A stretch of 20,510 nucleotides of DNA from JAJTFW01 sp046049215. Its GTDB lineage: Bacteria; Bacteroidota; Bacteroidia; AKYH767-A; OLB10. The notes under the pieces were generated by a model. The model was not told where the DNA came from, did no database searches, and saw only the letters and a list, made by a program, of their open reading frames with translations. The stretch's first letter is position 1, and every line of letters starts with the position of its first letter. The stretch lies in contig JBJOER010000047.1 in assembly GCA_046049215.1 (NCBI GenBank), positions 1 through 20,510 on the forward strand, in the 5' to 3' direction. A program made the position numbers and the translations under genes. Below are positions 7,714-15,633 of this stretch, piece by piece.

Positions 7714-8421
7714 ATGGAACAAAAAAAGCAGGTACTGATCACAGGCGCATCCTCCGGAATCGGCTTTGAAACGGCCTTGCAATTGTCGCGAGATACCGGC
7801 TATACCGTTTTCGCCACTGCGCGAAGCTCCGACAAACTGAAACGCCTACACGAATTATCCGGAGAAGCGGTCACCGTCGTTCCATTCGATCTGGTTAATG
7901 GCGATCCCTTACAATTGAAGCAGCAATTGGTTTCAGCCGGGCTCCACTCGCTGCACGGACTGGTGCACAATGCCGGATTCCTGGTGAACCGGCCGTTTTC
8001 CGACATCAGTTCGGCTGAACTGGAAACCTGTTACAGAACCAACGTCATGGCTCCTTTCCTACTGACCCAATCTCTCCTTCCGGAGTTGAGGCGGGCAAAT
8101 GGAGCACATGTGATCCACATCGGATCTGTGGGTGGCGTTCAGGGCAGCGTGAAGTTCCCCGGCCTCAGCGCCTACTCCTCCAGCAAAGGGGCACTATCTG
8201 TGTTGACCGAGTGTCTGGCACTAGAGCTCGAACCGGATAAAATCCGCTTCAATTGTCTTGCTCTGGGAGCGGTACAGACTGAGATGCTCGGCCAGGCCTT
8301 TCCCGGTTATGAAGCTCCGTTGAAAGCCCACGAAATGGGTGAATTCATTTCCTGGTTCCTGGTTCATGGACACCGATTCTTCAACGGCAAAATTCTTCCG
8401 GTCGCACTCAGCACACCCTGA
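7714..8421 (+). CDS. short-chain dehydrogenase/reductase (SDR)
   Basis: This is a classical cytosolic NAD(P)-dependent oxidoreductase of 235 residues with a Rossmann fold. The cofactor motif TGASSGIG is at 10-17, NAG at 86-88, the catalytic Ser in IGSVGG at about 138, and YSSSK (Tyr154, Lys158) completes the active site. The AxARS segment after beta2 fits NADP(H) preference (inference). The substrate is not predictable; FabG-like, sterol or acyl-CoA reductases share this layout. The ATG at 7714 is preferred because 26 extra codons upstream would extend into the divergent promoter region and show no SDR homology. The acyltransferase gene follows by 47 bp on the same strand, so a lipid-related role is possible. 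Confidence 0.9.
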   Translation: MEQKKQVLITGASSGIGFETALQLSRDTGYTVFATARSSDKLKRLHELSGEAVTVVPFDLVNGDPLQLKQQLVSAGLHSLHGLVHNAGFLVNRPFSDISSAELETCYRTNVMAPFLLTQSLLPELRRANGAHVIHIGSVGGVQGSVKFPGLSAYSSSKGALSVLTECLALELEPDKIRFNCLALGAVQTEMLGQAFPGYEAPLKAHEMGEFISWFLVHGHRFFNGKILPVALSTP

Positions 8422-8468
8422 ACAGAATCCCATCACTTATTCACCTGCCAAGCCATTTCAAGCAACCC

Positions 8469-9215
8469 ATGACACGCCTGTTGCGCCTGATCTTCACCCT
8501 CTATTGCATCATTCCTTTCGCTCTTTCTTTCCTGGTTGTCATTCCGCTCTACTTCCTCATTTTCAACCTGTGGTCTAAGGAAAAGGCTCCTCATGCAGCA
8601 CACCGCCTTTCTCGCGCCTGGGCGAAATTCCTTTACATCGCATTCCTCATCCGGTTCAAGCTGCGTAACCGTGAGCTGATCGATCCAAACGCCCTATTCA
8701 TCTTTGGAGGCAATCACCGCTCCTTCCTCGACATTCCGGCCTATGCACTTGCGACGCCCCACACCTTCCGATTTCTAAGCAAAGCGGAACTGGCTAAAAT
8801 CCCATTGCTGGGCTATGTCATCAAGAACCTGTACATCACTGTCAACAGAAACGACAAGAAAGACCGACACCGCAGCATTGAGAAAATGATGGAGTCCATC
8901 CTTTCCGGCATCCCCGTCTTCCTCGCCCCGGAAGGAACCCGAAATACAACCGACCAGCCTCTACTGGAATTCAAAGACGGAGCTTTCAGGCTGGCCATCA
9001 CATCACAGCTCCCTTTGGCCATGCTGGTGCTGCACGATGCAGACAAGCTTCTTTCGCCTAAAAGACCGCTCGAAATGCGGCCGGGTGTATTGCATGGTGA
9101 ATGGCTCAAGCCTTTCGAAACGAAGGGACTTAAGGACGAAGACCTGGATGCCTTCAAACTGAAAGTGAGAATAGAAATGGAGGCCGTTTTGCTTCGCGGT
9201 CCTATTCGGGATTGA
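8469..9215 (+). CDS. plsC: 1-acyl-sn-glycerol-3-phosphate acyltransferase family protein (PlsC-like)
   Basis: This membrane-associated acyltransferase of 248 residues probably converts lysophosphatidate to phosphatidate, or acylates a related lipid. An N-terminal hydrophobic hairpin (about 9-34) is followed by the acyltransferase motifs: NHRSFLD at 82-88 (HX4D catalytic pair), FLSKAELAKIPLLG at about 102-115, NRNDKKDR, and APEGTRN at 153-159. The order and spacing are those of the PlsC superfamily (LPLAT). Genomes of this group often carry several such paralogues, so whether this is the main PlsC is uncertain. It lies 47 bp after the SDR gene and is probably cotranscribed with it. Its TGA directly abuts the TGA of the convergent gene. 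Confidence 0.88.
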   Translation: MTRLLRLIFTLYCIIPFALSFLVVIPLYFLIFNLWSKEKAPHAAHRLSRAWAKFLYIAFLIRFKLRNRELIDPNALFIFGGNHRSFLDIPAYALATPHTFRFLSKAELAKIPLLGYVIKNLYITVNRNDKKDRHRSIEKMMESILSGIPVFLAPEGTRNTTDQPLLEFKDGAFRLAITSQLPLAMLVLHDADKLLSPKRPLEMRPGVLHGEWLKPFETKGLKDEDLDAFKLKVRIEMEAVLLRGPIRD

Positions 9216-9587
9216 TCAATCCGCTTTGTCCACGTTAGCGGATTCCCGATCGTTGCACAGCTGACCGTCGAGTATATCGAAAAAAGTATGATCTGTGATC
9301 TCCACCACGTTCTTGGGGACGCGTGCGATGGCCTCGATAGTTCGGATAATCGTACCTGCGCTGCGTGATGAAGGATCGTACTTGATCAGCAGACAGGAAT
9401 CTTCCAGGTAATAACCGCACAACCTGACGCCCTTCATCTTGGACAGCCCCTCATGTAAACGATGAACCGTCCACTCATCCAGTGCAGGAACCTGCAACAC
9501 CAGTTCCCGGTCGTTTTCCGGCTCATTGGCGAACCCGGACCACGAAACCGTGCAGAGAACCCAAACAAGTAATAGTCGTCGAATCAT
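9216..9587 (-). CDS. small exported protein with predicted HMA-like ferredoxin fold
   Basis: This 123-residue protein of unknown function has an N-terminal signal peptide (MIRRLLLVWVLCTVSWSGFA). The rest fits a beta-alpha-beta-beta-alpha-beta pattern: ELVLQV (28-33), DEWTVHRLHEGLSKM (37-51), VRLCGYY (54-60), SCLLIKYD (64-71), AGTIIRTIEAIA (77-88), VVEIT (94-98). The GV-x5-y...LLIKYDP...I...IEAI rhythm resembles heavy-metal-associated (HMA) domains, but the metal-binding CxxC is absent; Cys57 and Cys64 sit on the adjacent central strands and could form a disulfide in the periplasm. A role in metal sensing or partner binding is inference. The ATG at 9587 gives a clean signal peptide. The gene is convergent with plsC and divergent from acs. 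Confidence 0.75.
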   Translation of the reverse strand: MIRRLLLVWVLCTVSWSGFANEPENDRELVLQVPALDEWTVHRLHEGLSKMKGVRLCGYYLEDSCLLIKYDPSSRSAGTIIRTIEAIARVPKNVVEITDHTFFDILDGQLCNDRESANVDKAD

Positions 9588-9691
9588 GCATACAAGCTAT
9601 GCAGCGGCGCGCTTCAGAATTGAACAAAAACAGGCTTAACCTTACACGCTGCTGAATACAAGATTCTCCATCACGATGCGAATCCCTATCT

Positions 9692-9699
9692 TAGTCTTG
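9692..9699 (+). promoter_or_regulatory. possible -7 box TAGTCTTG for acs
   Basis: One mismatch to TAnnTTTG, 14 nt before the acs ATG, in the 126-bp spacer divergent from the small exported protein gene. No convincing -33 element was seen. Confidence 0.3.
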
Positions 9700-9713
9700 T
9701 ACCTGCATTAGAC

Positions 9714-11609
9714 ATGGAATTCCGAATCCGCACCCTCGAGGACTACCACCTCCACTATTCCAAAAGCTCTGAAAACCCGGAAGGATTCTGGGCTGAAATT
9801 GCCGATCACTTTCAATGGAAAAGGAAATGGGACCGTGTATTGCAGTGGAATTTCGAAGCTCTGGATGTGCGCTGGTTCGAAGGGGCCGAACTGAACATTA
9901 CCGAAAACTGCCTAGACCGACATCTGGAGAAACGTGGAGATCAGACTGCGATTCTTTGGGAACCGAACAATGACGACCACCAAGGCCGAAGTCTGACTTA
10001 CAGGCAACTGCATGCCGAAGTGTGCAAGGCTGCCAACATGCTTCGAAACCAAGGGGTCAAAAAAGGCGACCGGGTGTGCATTTACATGCCTATGGTTCCG
10101 GAAGCTTCCATCGCTATGTTGGCCTGTGCGCGTATCGGAGCTATCCACTCGGTGGTCTTTGCCGGTTTCTCCGCTCAATCCCTTGCCGATCGCATCAACG
10201 ACGCATCCTGTTCGCTGGTGATCACGGCCGACGGTGTTTTCCGCGGTGCAAAGGCGATCGACCTGAAAGGGATCGTAGACGATGCATTGCAGCAATGCAC
10301 GACGGTGAACCGCGTCATCGTGTTGAAGCACACCGGAGCTGAAACAAACTGGAATGACACCCTCGACAGATGGTGGCACTCAGAAATCGAAGAGTGTGAG
10401 CCGAATTGTGCTGCTGAAGCCATGTCGGCCGAAGACATGCTGTTCATCCTGTATACCTCCGGCTCGACAGGCAAGCCCAAGGGGGTCGTCCATACAACGG
10501 CAGGCTACATGGTTTGGGCGGCATATACCTTTCAAAACGTCTTCCAGTACGAACCCGGCGACATCTACTGGTGTACCGCCGATCTGGGCTGGGTGACCGG
10601 ACACAGTTACATCCTTTACGGGCCGTTGTTGTGCGGTGCCACCACTCTGATGTTTGAAGGCGTGCCCACCTGGCCCGATGCCGGACGTTTCTGGAAAGTG
10701 ATAGACAAGCACCGTGTCAATATTTTCTATACTGCGCCTACCGCCATCCGGTCGCTGATGGCTTATGGAGATCAATACACGGAGGGACATTCGCTTGAAA
10801 CACTCAAAACCCTGGGCAGTGTTGGGGAACCCATTAATGAGGAGGCCTGGCATTGGTACCACGAAAAGATCGGCAAGGGCAAATGCTGGATCGTGGATAC
10901 CTGGTGGCAGACCGAGACGGGAGGCATCATGATTTCACCGCTTGCACACATCACCCCTACCAAACCTACCTTCGCCACCCTGCCTTTGCCGGGTATACGA
11001 CCGGTACTGGTGAATGCTGAAGGTGTTGTGCAGGATAACACCATTGCTGAAGGAAACCTTTGCATAGCCTTTCCCTGGCCCGGTATGATCAGAACCACAT
11101 ACGGAGATCACGAGCGATGCCGACAGACGTATTTCTCGACCTATAAAAACCTCTACTTCACCGGAGACGGCTGCCGACGCGACCACGATGGCCACTACCG
11201 GATCAGCGGACGCGTTGACGATGTGATAAATGTCTCCGGACACCGCATGGGAACAGCCGAAGTCGAAAACGCGATCAATGAACATATTCACGTCGTTGAG
11301 TCGGCAGTCGTTGGATTTCCTCATCCCATCAAAGGACAAGGCATCTATGCCTATGTCATTTGTGATGTCATACCGGCGAATGCCGAAGAACGCAGAAAGG
11401 AGATTCTGGAAACCGTGTCGAAGGTGATCGGGGCGATCGCCAAGCCCGACAAGATCCAGTTCGTGAGCGGACTTCCCAAAACCCGCTCGGGGAAGATCAT
11501 GAGGCGCATACTGAGAAAAATCGCAGAAGGCGACACATCAAATCTCGGAGACACCTCCACGTTACTGGATCCCGCAGTGGTGGAAAGCATCAGGAGCGGA
11601 GCCCTTTGA
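9714..11609 (+). CDS. acs: acetyl-CoA synthetase (acetate--CoA ligase, AMP-forming)
   Basis: This cytosolic enzyme activates acetate to acetyl-CoA through acetyl-AMP. At 631 residues it has the usual Acs length. The family features are all present: N-terminal FWAEIADHFQWKRKWDRVL, the P-loop YTSGSTGKPKG at 247-257, DLGWVTGHSYILYGPL around 290, the acetate-pocket motif DTWWQTETGG at 395-404, TGDGCRRDHDGHYRISGRVDD, and a C-terminal SGLPKTRSGKIMRR whose Lys594 is the conserved catalytic lysine that is reversibly acetylated in Acs homologues. Two tryptophans in DTWWQTE favour acetate over longer acids. It is a single-gene unit. The last 20 bp overlap the 3' end of the convergent crtY gene, so each stop codon lies inside the other reading frame. 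Confidence 0.96.
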   Translation: MEFRIRTLEDYHLHYSKSSENPEGFWAEIADHFQWKRKWDRVLQWNFEALDVRWFEGAELNITENCLDRHLEKRGDQTAILWEPNNDDHQGRSLTYRQLHAEVCKAANMLRNQGVKKGDRVCIYMPMVPEASIAMLACARIGAIHSVVFAGFSAQSLADRINDASCSLVITADGVFRGAKAIDLKGIVDDALQQCTTVNRVIVLKHTGAETNWNDTLDRWWHSEIEECEPNCAAEAMSAEDMLFILYTSGSTGKPKGVVHTTAGYMVWAAYTFQNVFQYEPGDIYWCTADLGWVTGHSYILYGPLLCGATTLMFEGVPTWPDAGRFWKVIDKHRVNIFYTAPTAIRSLMAYGDQYTEGHSLETLKTLGSVGEPINEEAWHWYHEKIGKGKCWIVDTWWQTETGGIMISPLAHITPTKPTFATLPLPGIRPVLVNAEGVVQDNTIAEGNLCIAFPWPGMIRTTYGDHERCRQTYFSTYKNLYFTGDGCRRDHDGHYRISGRVDDVINVSGHRMGTAEVENAINEHIHVVESAVVGFPHPIKGQGIYAYVICDVIPANAEERRKEILETVSKVIGAIAKPDKIQFVSGLPKTRSGKIMRRILRKIAEGDTSNLGDTSTLLDPAVVESIRSGAL

Positions 11610-12765
11610 GGATCTGCAGACTTTTCTTACCGATCACCTGCATGAACGGTAGGGCATCAAACGTCCACATGATACGCAGGTCATCCGCCAAAGTGGATCT
11701 ATCGTCAAGAAAACGGAATATACGCGCGATCGGATTCCGGCTGTACATGCGTCCGAACAATGCTGGACCGATCTCATTTTTGTGATGCAACAAGTCGAGG
11801 AACAGTGTGTCGTAGATGCGGTGCTTTTTTGAAATCAGGCCTTGTGCCGGGTGAACTCCGAGGTGCAGGTTATCGATCAAGCGGTCGATGCACCGCTCCG
11901 TATTTTTGAACGAATAGCCGGTAGCGGGCTTAGCCCATGAGCCTGCGGTTCCGATCTTGATGATGTTTTCACTGCCATGCTTGTGGAAAGGATAGTCACT
12001 CATCGGAATGATGCCGAACTCCTCCCCTGTCCTTCTGAATATGGCTCCGGGAAAATACATCATCAGGTATTCTTTGAGCATCTGTTCATAAACGGATCGG
12101 TCCACGAGATCCGGAGAAAAGAAGGTGAACTCAACCAAAGCACGCCGTTCATCCTGGGGCAGTATATACATGAAACTGCAGGTATCCTTGTATCGCAACC
12201 GGAAATCCATCATTGTGAAATTCTCCGGATCGAATACATCACTGTCTGATTCCACTTCCCATCCGAGAAAATGCTGCCACACCTTGCTGTATCCGGGTTG
12301 TTCGCCGAAGAAAGCCGGATCGATCCTGCTATCAAAGGCTGTATTCGCGATATAAGTATCACCTGCCCGGGTCTGTATTGAAACATCTGCACCAGATCCG
12401 ATGACGGTTTCCGCCGTATCCCTAACGAAATGAAAACGACCGGAAGACCTCAAATTCGCCTGGGCATAACGATAGAAGTCAGCAGAGCGAATGGATTTGT
12501 ATCGGTAAGGAGCAAGGGGAATCAAAGCATCGAAACCTTCTGCATGCACTTCAGCAGCTGACCAGCTCTTCCAAACGAGATGATCCCATCTGCTTTGACC
12601 TTCCTCCCAGTACGACCATGTGCGGTCGTTGCCTTGCTTTTCATCCGGTTCGATCAGGAGGATCTTCTTGTTGCTAAAAAACTCATCCTCAGCCATGCGC
12701 AAGGCAAGCTGGTACCCGGCACAGCCGGTACCGATGATGGCATAATCATAACGGAGGGAATGCAT
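11590..12765 (-). CDS. crtY: lycopene beta-cyclase, CrtY family
   Basis: This FAD-dependent enzyme closes beta-ionone rings on lycopene or on the free end of a modified acyclic carotene; it is membrane-associated. It has 391 residues. The dinucleotide-binding site YAIIGTGCAGYQLA is at 8-21, ending in a LLIEPD acidic strand (36-41), then the family motif NDRTWSYW at 46-53, the FTMMDFRL segment mid-protein, and GTAGSWAKPATGYSF, the conserved second FAD/substrate region. The ATG overlaps the 3' end of the cruF-like gene by 20 bp, and the stop overlaps acs by 20 bp. It is the last gene of a three-gene carotenoid operon; one-ended cyclisation is suggested by its CruF partner (inference). Confidence 0.92.
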   Translation of the reverse strand: MHSLRYDYAIIGTGCAGYQLALRMAEDEFFSNKKILLIEPDEKQGNDRTWSYWEEGQSRWDHLVWKSWSAAEVHAEGFDALIPLAPYRYKSIRSADFYRYAQANLRSSGRFHFVRDTAETVIGSGADVSIQTRAGDTYIANTAFDSRIDPAFFGEQPGYSKVWQHFLGWEVESDSDVFDPENFTMMDFRLRYKDTCSFMYILPQDERRALVEFTFFSPDLVDRSVYEQMLKEYLMMYFPGAIFRRTGEEFGIIPMSDYPFHKHGSENIIKIGTAGSWAKPATGYSFKNTERCIDRLIDNLHLGVHPAQGLISKKHRIYDTLFLDLLHHKNEIGPALFGRMYSRNPIARIFRFLDDRSTLADDLRIMWTFDALPFMQVIGKKSLQILKGLRS

Positions 12766-13420
12766 GAAACCAGCCGAAGAAAGTGAAATTTACCAGGTAG
12801 AATTGAAGTGAGAAACGATAATCGCCATGGATCCGCAAACGCTGACCAATCACCAGCATCAGCCACGACAACATGAACCAACAAATATAATTCCAGAGGG
12901 GAACTATGTTATTCGCAAACGACCAGAAATCGAACACCGGTGCAGAAGTTTCCATGAAGAAGTCCAACGTCACCATCAACAAAGCCCCCAGTAAGGGTTT
13001 CAACCAATGAGGAAGATTCAAGTGGTTAAACAATGCCAATGCAGCGAAGGCAAGAAGAGCCCAGTTGAGACCGATCAGTAGCGGAACGCCACCGACCTTA
13101 ACACCCAGGTTATCGCCATAAGCATAGTTGCCGAACAAAAGACCGGTATTCACTCCGATCCACTCTGCACCATATCCGATGCCCATGAATAGCATCAGGG
13201 CAATCGCACTCTTTAGAGATTTCACCGGAAAATTGATCACCAGCAGAAATGCGGCCAGCAACAGATTCAACGGGGTTTTGGGGATGAACCAGTCCAGATG
13301 ACCGATCGATATCCCGATCAAGGCAGATACGTGGGTCAGCCAAAGGAGGAAAATGGAAATCGCAAAAAGGTGCTTTACCGAAAACGCACGCCAGCCGGCG
13401 GTAATGAATTGACTGTTCAT
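12746..13420 (-). CDS. cruF: CruF-like carotenoid 1,2-hydratase (DUF422 family)
   Basis: This polytopic membrane enzyme probably adds water to the psi end of a linear or monocyclic carotene to give a 1'-hydroxy group, as CruF does in cyanobacteria and related hydratases do in haloarchaea and Bacteroidota. It has 224 residues with six to seven predicted helices. The family core is clear: GYGAEWIGVNTGLLFGNYAY at 82-101, GVPLLIGLNW at 111-120, and TLDFFMETSAPVFDFW at 151-166, with conserved Glu/Asp residues that are likely catalytic. The ATG overlaps the desaturase stop by 4 nt (ATGA), and its own 3' end overlaps crtY by 20 bp, so all three genes are tightly coupled. Hydratase function is inferred from family and neighbours. 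Confidence 0.88.
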   Translation of the reverse strand: MNSQFITAGWRAFSVKHLFAISIFLLWLTHVSALIGISIGHLDWFIPKTPLNLLLAAFLLVINFPVKSLKSAIALMLFMGIGYGAEWIGVNTGLLFGNYAYGDNLGVKVGGVPLLIGLNWALLAFAALALFNHLNLPHWLKPLLGALLMVTLDFFMETSAPVFDFWSFANNIVPLWNYICWFMLSWLMLVIGQRLRIHGDYRFSLQFYLVNFTFFGWFHAFPPL

Positions 13421-14892
13421 GATACAGAGAGCACGAGTCCGGAAACAATCTTAGCGGAGAGCAGACACAACGGTATTCCCCCACCTGGATGAACCGAACC
13501 ACCGCAAAAGTATAGGTTGCTGATCCGACCTGTGAAATTGGGATGCCTTAAAAATGCAGCAAAGCGAGAATTGGAACTCGTACCATACAATGAACCCATG
13601 TGGGAGGATGTACGAGAGGCGATGGCAGGAGGATCAAGCACCTCCTCGGTGACAATGTGGTTGCCGATTTCTGTTCGTAGGGCGCTGCTCAACTTTCGGA
13701 GGATTCGCTCACGCACCAGTGAAGTGAGTCCGGCCCAGTCCTGACCTGTATCGGCCGGGGCATTGACCATGACGAACCAATTCTCACCTCCGGGAGGAGC
13801 ATCTCCGGGGATATCCTTCGACGTGATATTCACATACACCGTGAGGTCATCGGCGAAAGACCCGAGCTCGAACTGGTGTTTGAATTCAGCCTTGTAATCT
13901 TCACTGAAGAAGATGTTGTGCAGATCGAGTTCAGGGAATGTTCGATCTATACCCCAATAAAAGATGAGTGCCGAACCCGAACGTTCACGCGCGAGTACGG
14001 CCTCGGGCTGAGGCTGATCCGGAAGTAATTTTCGATACGTAGGATAGACGTCCATGTTGGATACGACGACATCTGCGTCATAATCACCGGTGGCTGTTCG
14101 AACGCCTTGCGCAACGCCTTTTTCTACAAGTATACGTTCAACGCCTTCTCCCAAATGAAACGAAATCCCCTGCTGGACCGCGAGGTTGTACAGCGACTGT
14201 GAAATGGCATGCATACCTTCCTTGGGCAGAAAAGTGCCGTGATGCATCTCGAGGTGCGGAATCATGGACATGATACCCGGTGTCCGGTAAGGTGAGGATC
14301 CGTTGTAGGTGGCATACCGGTTAAAAAGTTGAACCAGTCGGGGATTCTTGAAGGAACTCCGATTGACTGCATCGAGTGTTGTCCCGGTGTCGAGCCAAGG
14401 CATGTGCAACAAGGCATTGAATATTTCCGGGCTCAGGTAGGTAGCGAACTTGTGTAGGGATTTTTCGAGAAAAATCCCACCGGCCACGTCGTATTTACGC
14501 TTGCTGTCTTTCAGGTATCTGCGTAGGTTAATTTCGGGTTCACCAAATTCCCGGGCAGCATTGACAATGAATTGTTCCTGATCAGCGGGAACAGTGAAGC
14601 GGGATCCGTCATCCCAGAAATAATTGCAAACGGATTGTTTCCGGATGTAAGGGAAATACGTGTTGGGGTCTTTGGAAAACAACCGGAACAACTCATCCAC
14701 AAGCCCCGGCATGGTGAATAGTGAAGGACCCGCATCGAAACGGTATCCATCTCTTGTGAATGCATGCAATTTCCCGCCGGCATAGGAATTGGATTCAAAG
14801 ACACTTACTTCGTATCCTTTATGCCGGAGGCGCAGCGAAGTCGCAAGACCAGCGATGCCTGCACCGATGACTATGGCTTTTTTCGGATTCAA
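13417..14892 (-). CDS. crtD: CrtI-family carotenoid desaturase, probably CrtD-type 3,4-desaturase
   Basis: This FAD-dependent carotenoid desaturase has 491 residues if it starts at the TTG at 14890-14892. That start gives the standard N-terminus MNPKKAIVIGAGIAG; an upstream in-frame TTG at 14928 would add 12 codons with no family similarity and overlap the promoter. The FAD site GAGIAGLATSLRL is at 10-22, VFESNSYAGGKL at 31-42, RFDAGPSLFTMP at 51-62, and the C-terminal FCGGSVHPGGGIPL is the usual CrtI-family signature. From memory, Bacteroidota phytoene desaturases tend to carry DMGPSWYWMPDVF at the second motif, while DAGPSLFTMP is typical of 1-hydroxycarotenoid 3,4-desaturases; with cruF next to it, CrtD is favoured over CrtI. 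Phytoene desaturation is the alternative. It is the first gene of the crtD-cruF-crtY operon. Confidence 0.85.
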   Translation of the reverse strand: MNPKKAIVIGAGIAGLATSLRLRHKGYEVSVFESNSYAGGKLHAFTRDGYRFDAGPSLFTMPGLVDELFRLFSKDPNTYFPYIRKQSVCNYFWDDGSRFTVPADQEQFIVNAAREFGEPEINLRRYLKDSKRKYDVAGGIFLEKSLHKFATYLSPEIFNALLHMPWLDTGTTLDAVNRSSFKNPRLVQLFNRYATYNGSSPYRTPGIMSMIPHLEMHHGTFLPKEGMHAISQSLYNLAVQQGISFHLGEGVERILVEKGVAQGVRTATGDYDADVVVSNMDVYPTYRKLLPDQPQPEAVLARERSGSALIFYWGIDRTFPELDLHNIFFSEDYKAEFKHQFELGSFADDLTVYVNITSKDIPGDAPPGGENWFVMVNAPADTGQDWAGLTSLVRERILRKLSSALRTEIGNHIVTEEVLDPPAIASRTSSHMGSLYGTSSNSRFAAFLRHPNFTGRISNLYFCGGSVHPGGGIPLCLLSAKIVSGLVLSVS

Positions 14893-14899
14893 AACGAGG

Positions 14900-14928
14900 T
14901 AAATGTAAGGCTTGAGGACACACCCCAA
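14900..14928 (-). promoter_or_regulatory. candidate promoter for the carotenoid operon
   Basis: On the minus strand TACATTTA (14900-14907, one mismatch to TAnnTTTG) lies 7 nt before the TTG start of crtD, with a TTG at 14926-14928 18 nt further upstream as a possible -33 element. The spacer after the SHOCT gene is 66 bp, so the operon may have its own promoter. Confidence 0.35.
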
Positions 14929-14958
14929 TCAACAAACCTCTTCCCGTATTGTTCAATG

Positions 14959-15501
14959 CTACTGATTCCCGCCCATCAAAATACGCTTCTGCTCTTCTAC
15001 TTCCTGGTCGGTCAGCAATCCGCGCTCCCGGAGATTCCCCAATGCATTGAGACGTTCGAACCTACGGTCGACATCCCGGTCAGGCTCAGGAGCTTTAGTT
15101 GCTTTCGACCGGTTAGTAAGCTTTCGGACCACAATGAACAAAAGGGTGAACAGGAACACCACGGCCGCGATTCCGGTGTACAATACAAACATCGAATTGG
15201 TTTGCTCCAGGTAGCGGGCTTTGCTGTCAGCATCCTGAAGCTTGAAAACCAGCTGCCTGTTCTCGTCGCGCAGCTTGCGGTTTTCTTCCTTGAGAACATC
15301 CCGCTGGTTCAAAACTGTTGCCATCGCACGCCGGGAAGAATCGGCGCTGAATTTCACCCGGACCAGGGAGTCCTCCAGCAAACCGATGATTTCCGACTTG
15401 CGAAGTCCAGCCTCTGCCTCCGAGTGGCTAAAGGATCCAGAGAGGAGGAACAGGATCAAAACCAATCTCAGCCGAAAGAAAATCCGGTATGTCATGATCA
15501 T
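14959..15501 (-). CDS. coiled-coil membrane protein with C-terminal SHOCT domain
   Basis: This 180-residue protein has unknown function. It has an N-terminal hydrophobic signal or anchor (about 5-25), a charged coiled coil (about 50-97; heptad-like LNQRDVLKEENRKLRDENRQL), one TM helix (about 103-126, FVLYTGIAAVVFLFTLLFIVV) and a basic linker. It ends in a SHOCT-like module, RFERLNALGNLRERGLLTDQEVEEQKRIL (about 147-175), the short alpha-helical domain found at C-termini of many bacterial membrane proteins and thought to help oligomerisation. The coiled coil would lie in the periplasm and SHOCT in the cytoplasm. A second ATG at 15495 is equally possible as start. It is on the same strand as the carotenoid genes, 66 bp upstream, with no evident functional link. 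Confidence 0.75.
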   Translation of the reverse strand: MIMTYRIFFRLRLVLILFLLSGSFSHSEAEAGLRKSEIIGLLEDSLVRVKFSADSSRRAMATVLNQRDVLKEENRKLRDENRQLVFKLQDADSKARYLEQTNSMFVLYTGIAAVVFLFTLLFIVVRKLTNRSKATKAPEPDRDVDRRFERLNALGNLRERGLLTDQEVEEQKRILMGGNQ

Positions 15502-15633
15502 GTTCCAAGTTACGGCAAAATAGGTACCAAGTCAATAAATCTTGGCGAACCTGCATCAATCGGGGGCATTCCCCGCTGTTTCGACCTAATTTAGCCCGCC
15601 AGTTTACTTGAGATTATTTGCATTCCGGCTAAA

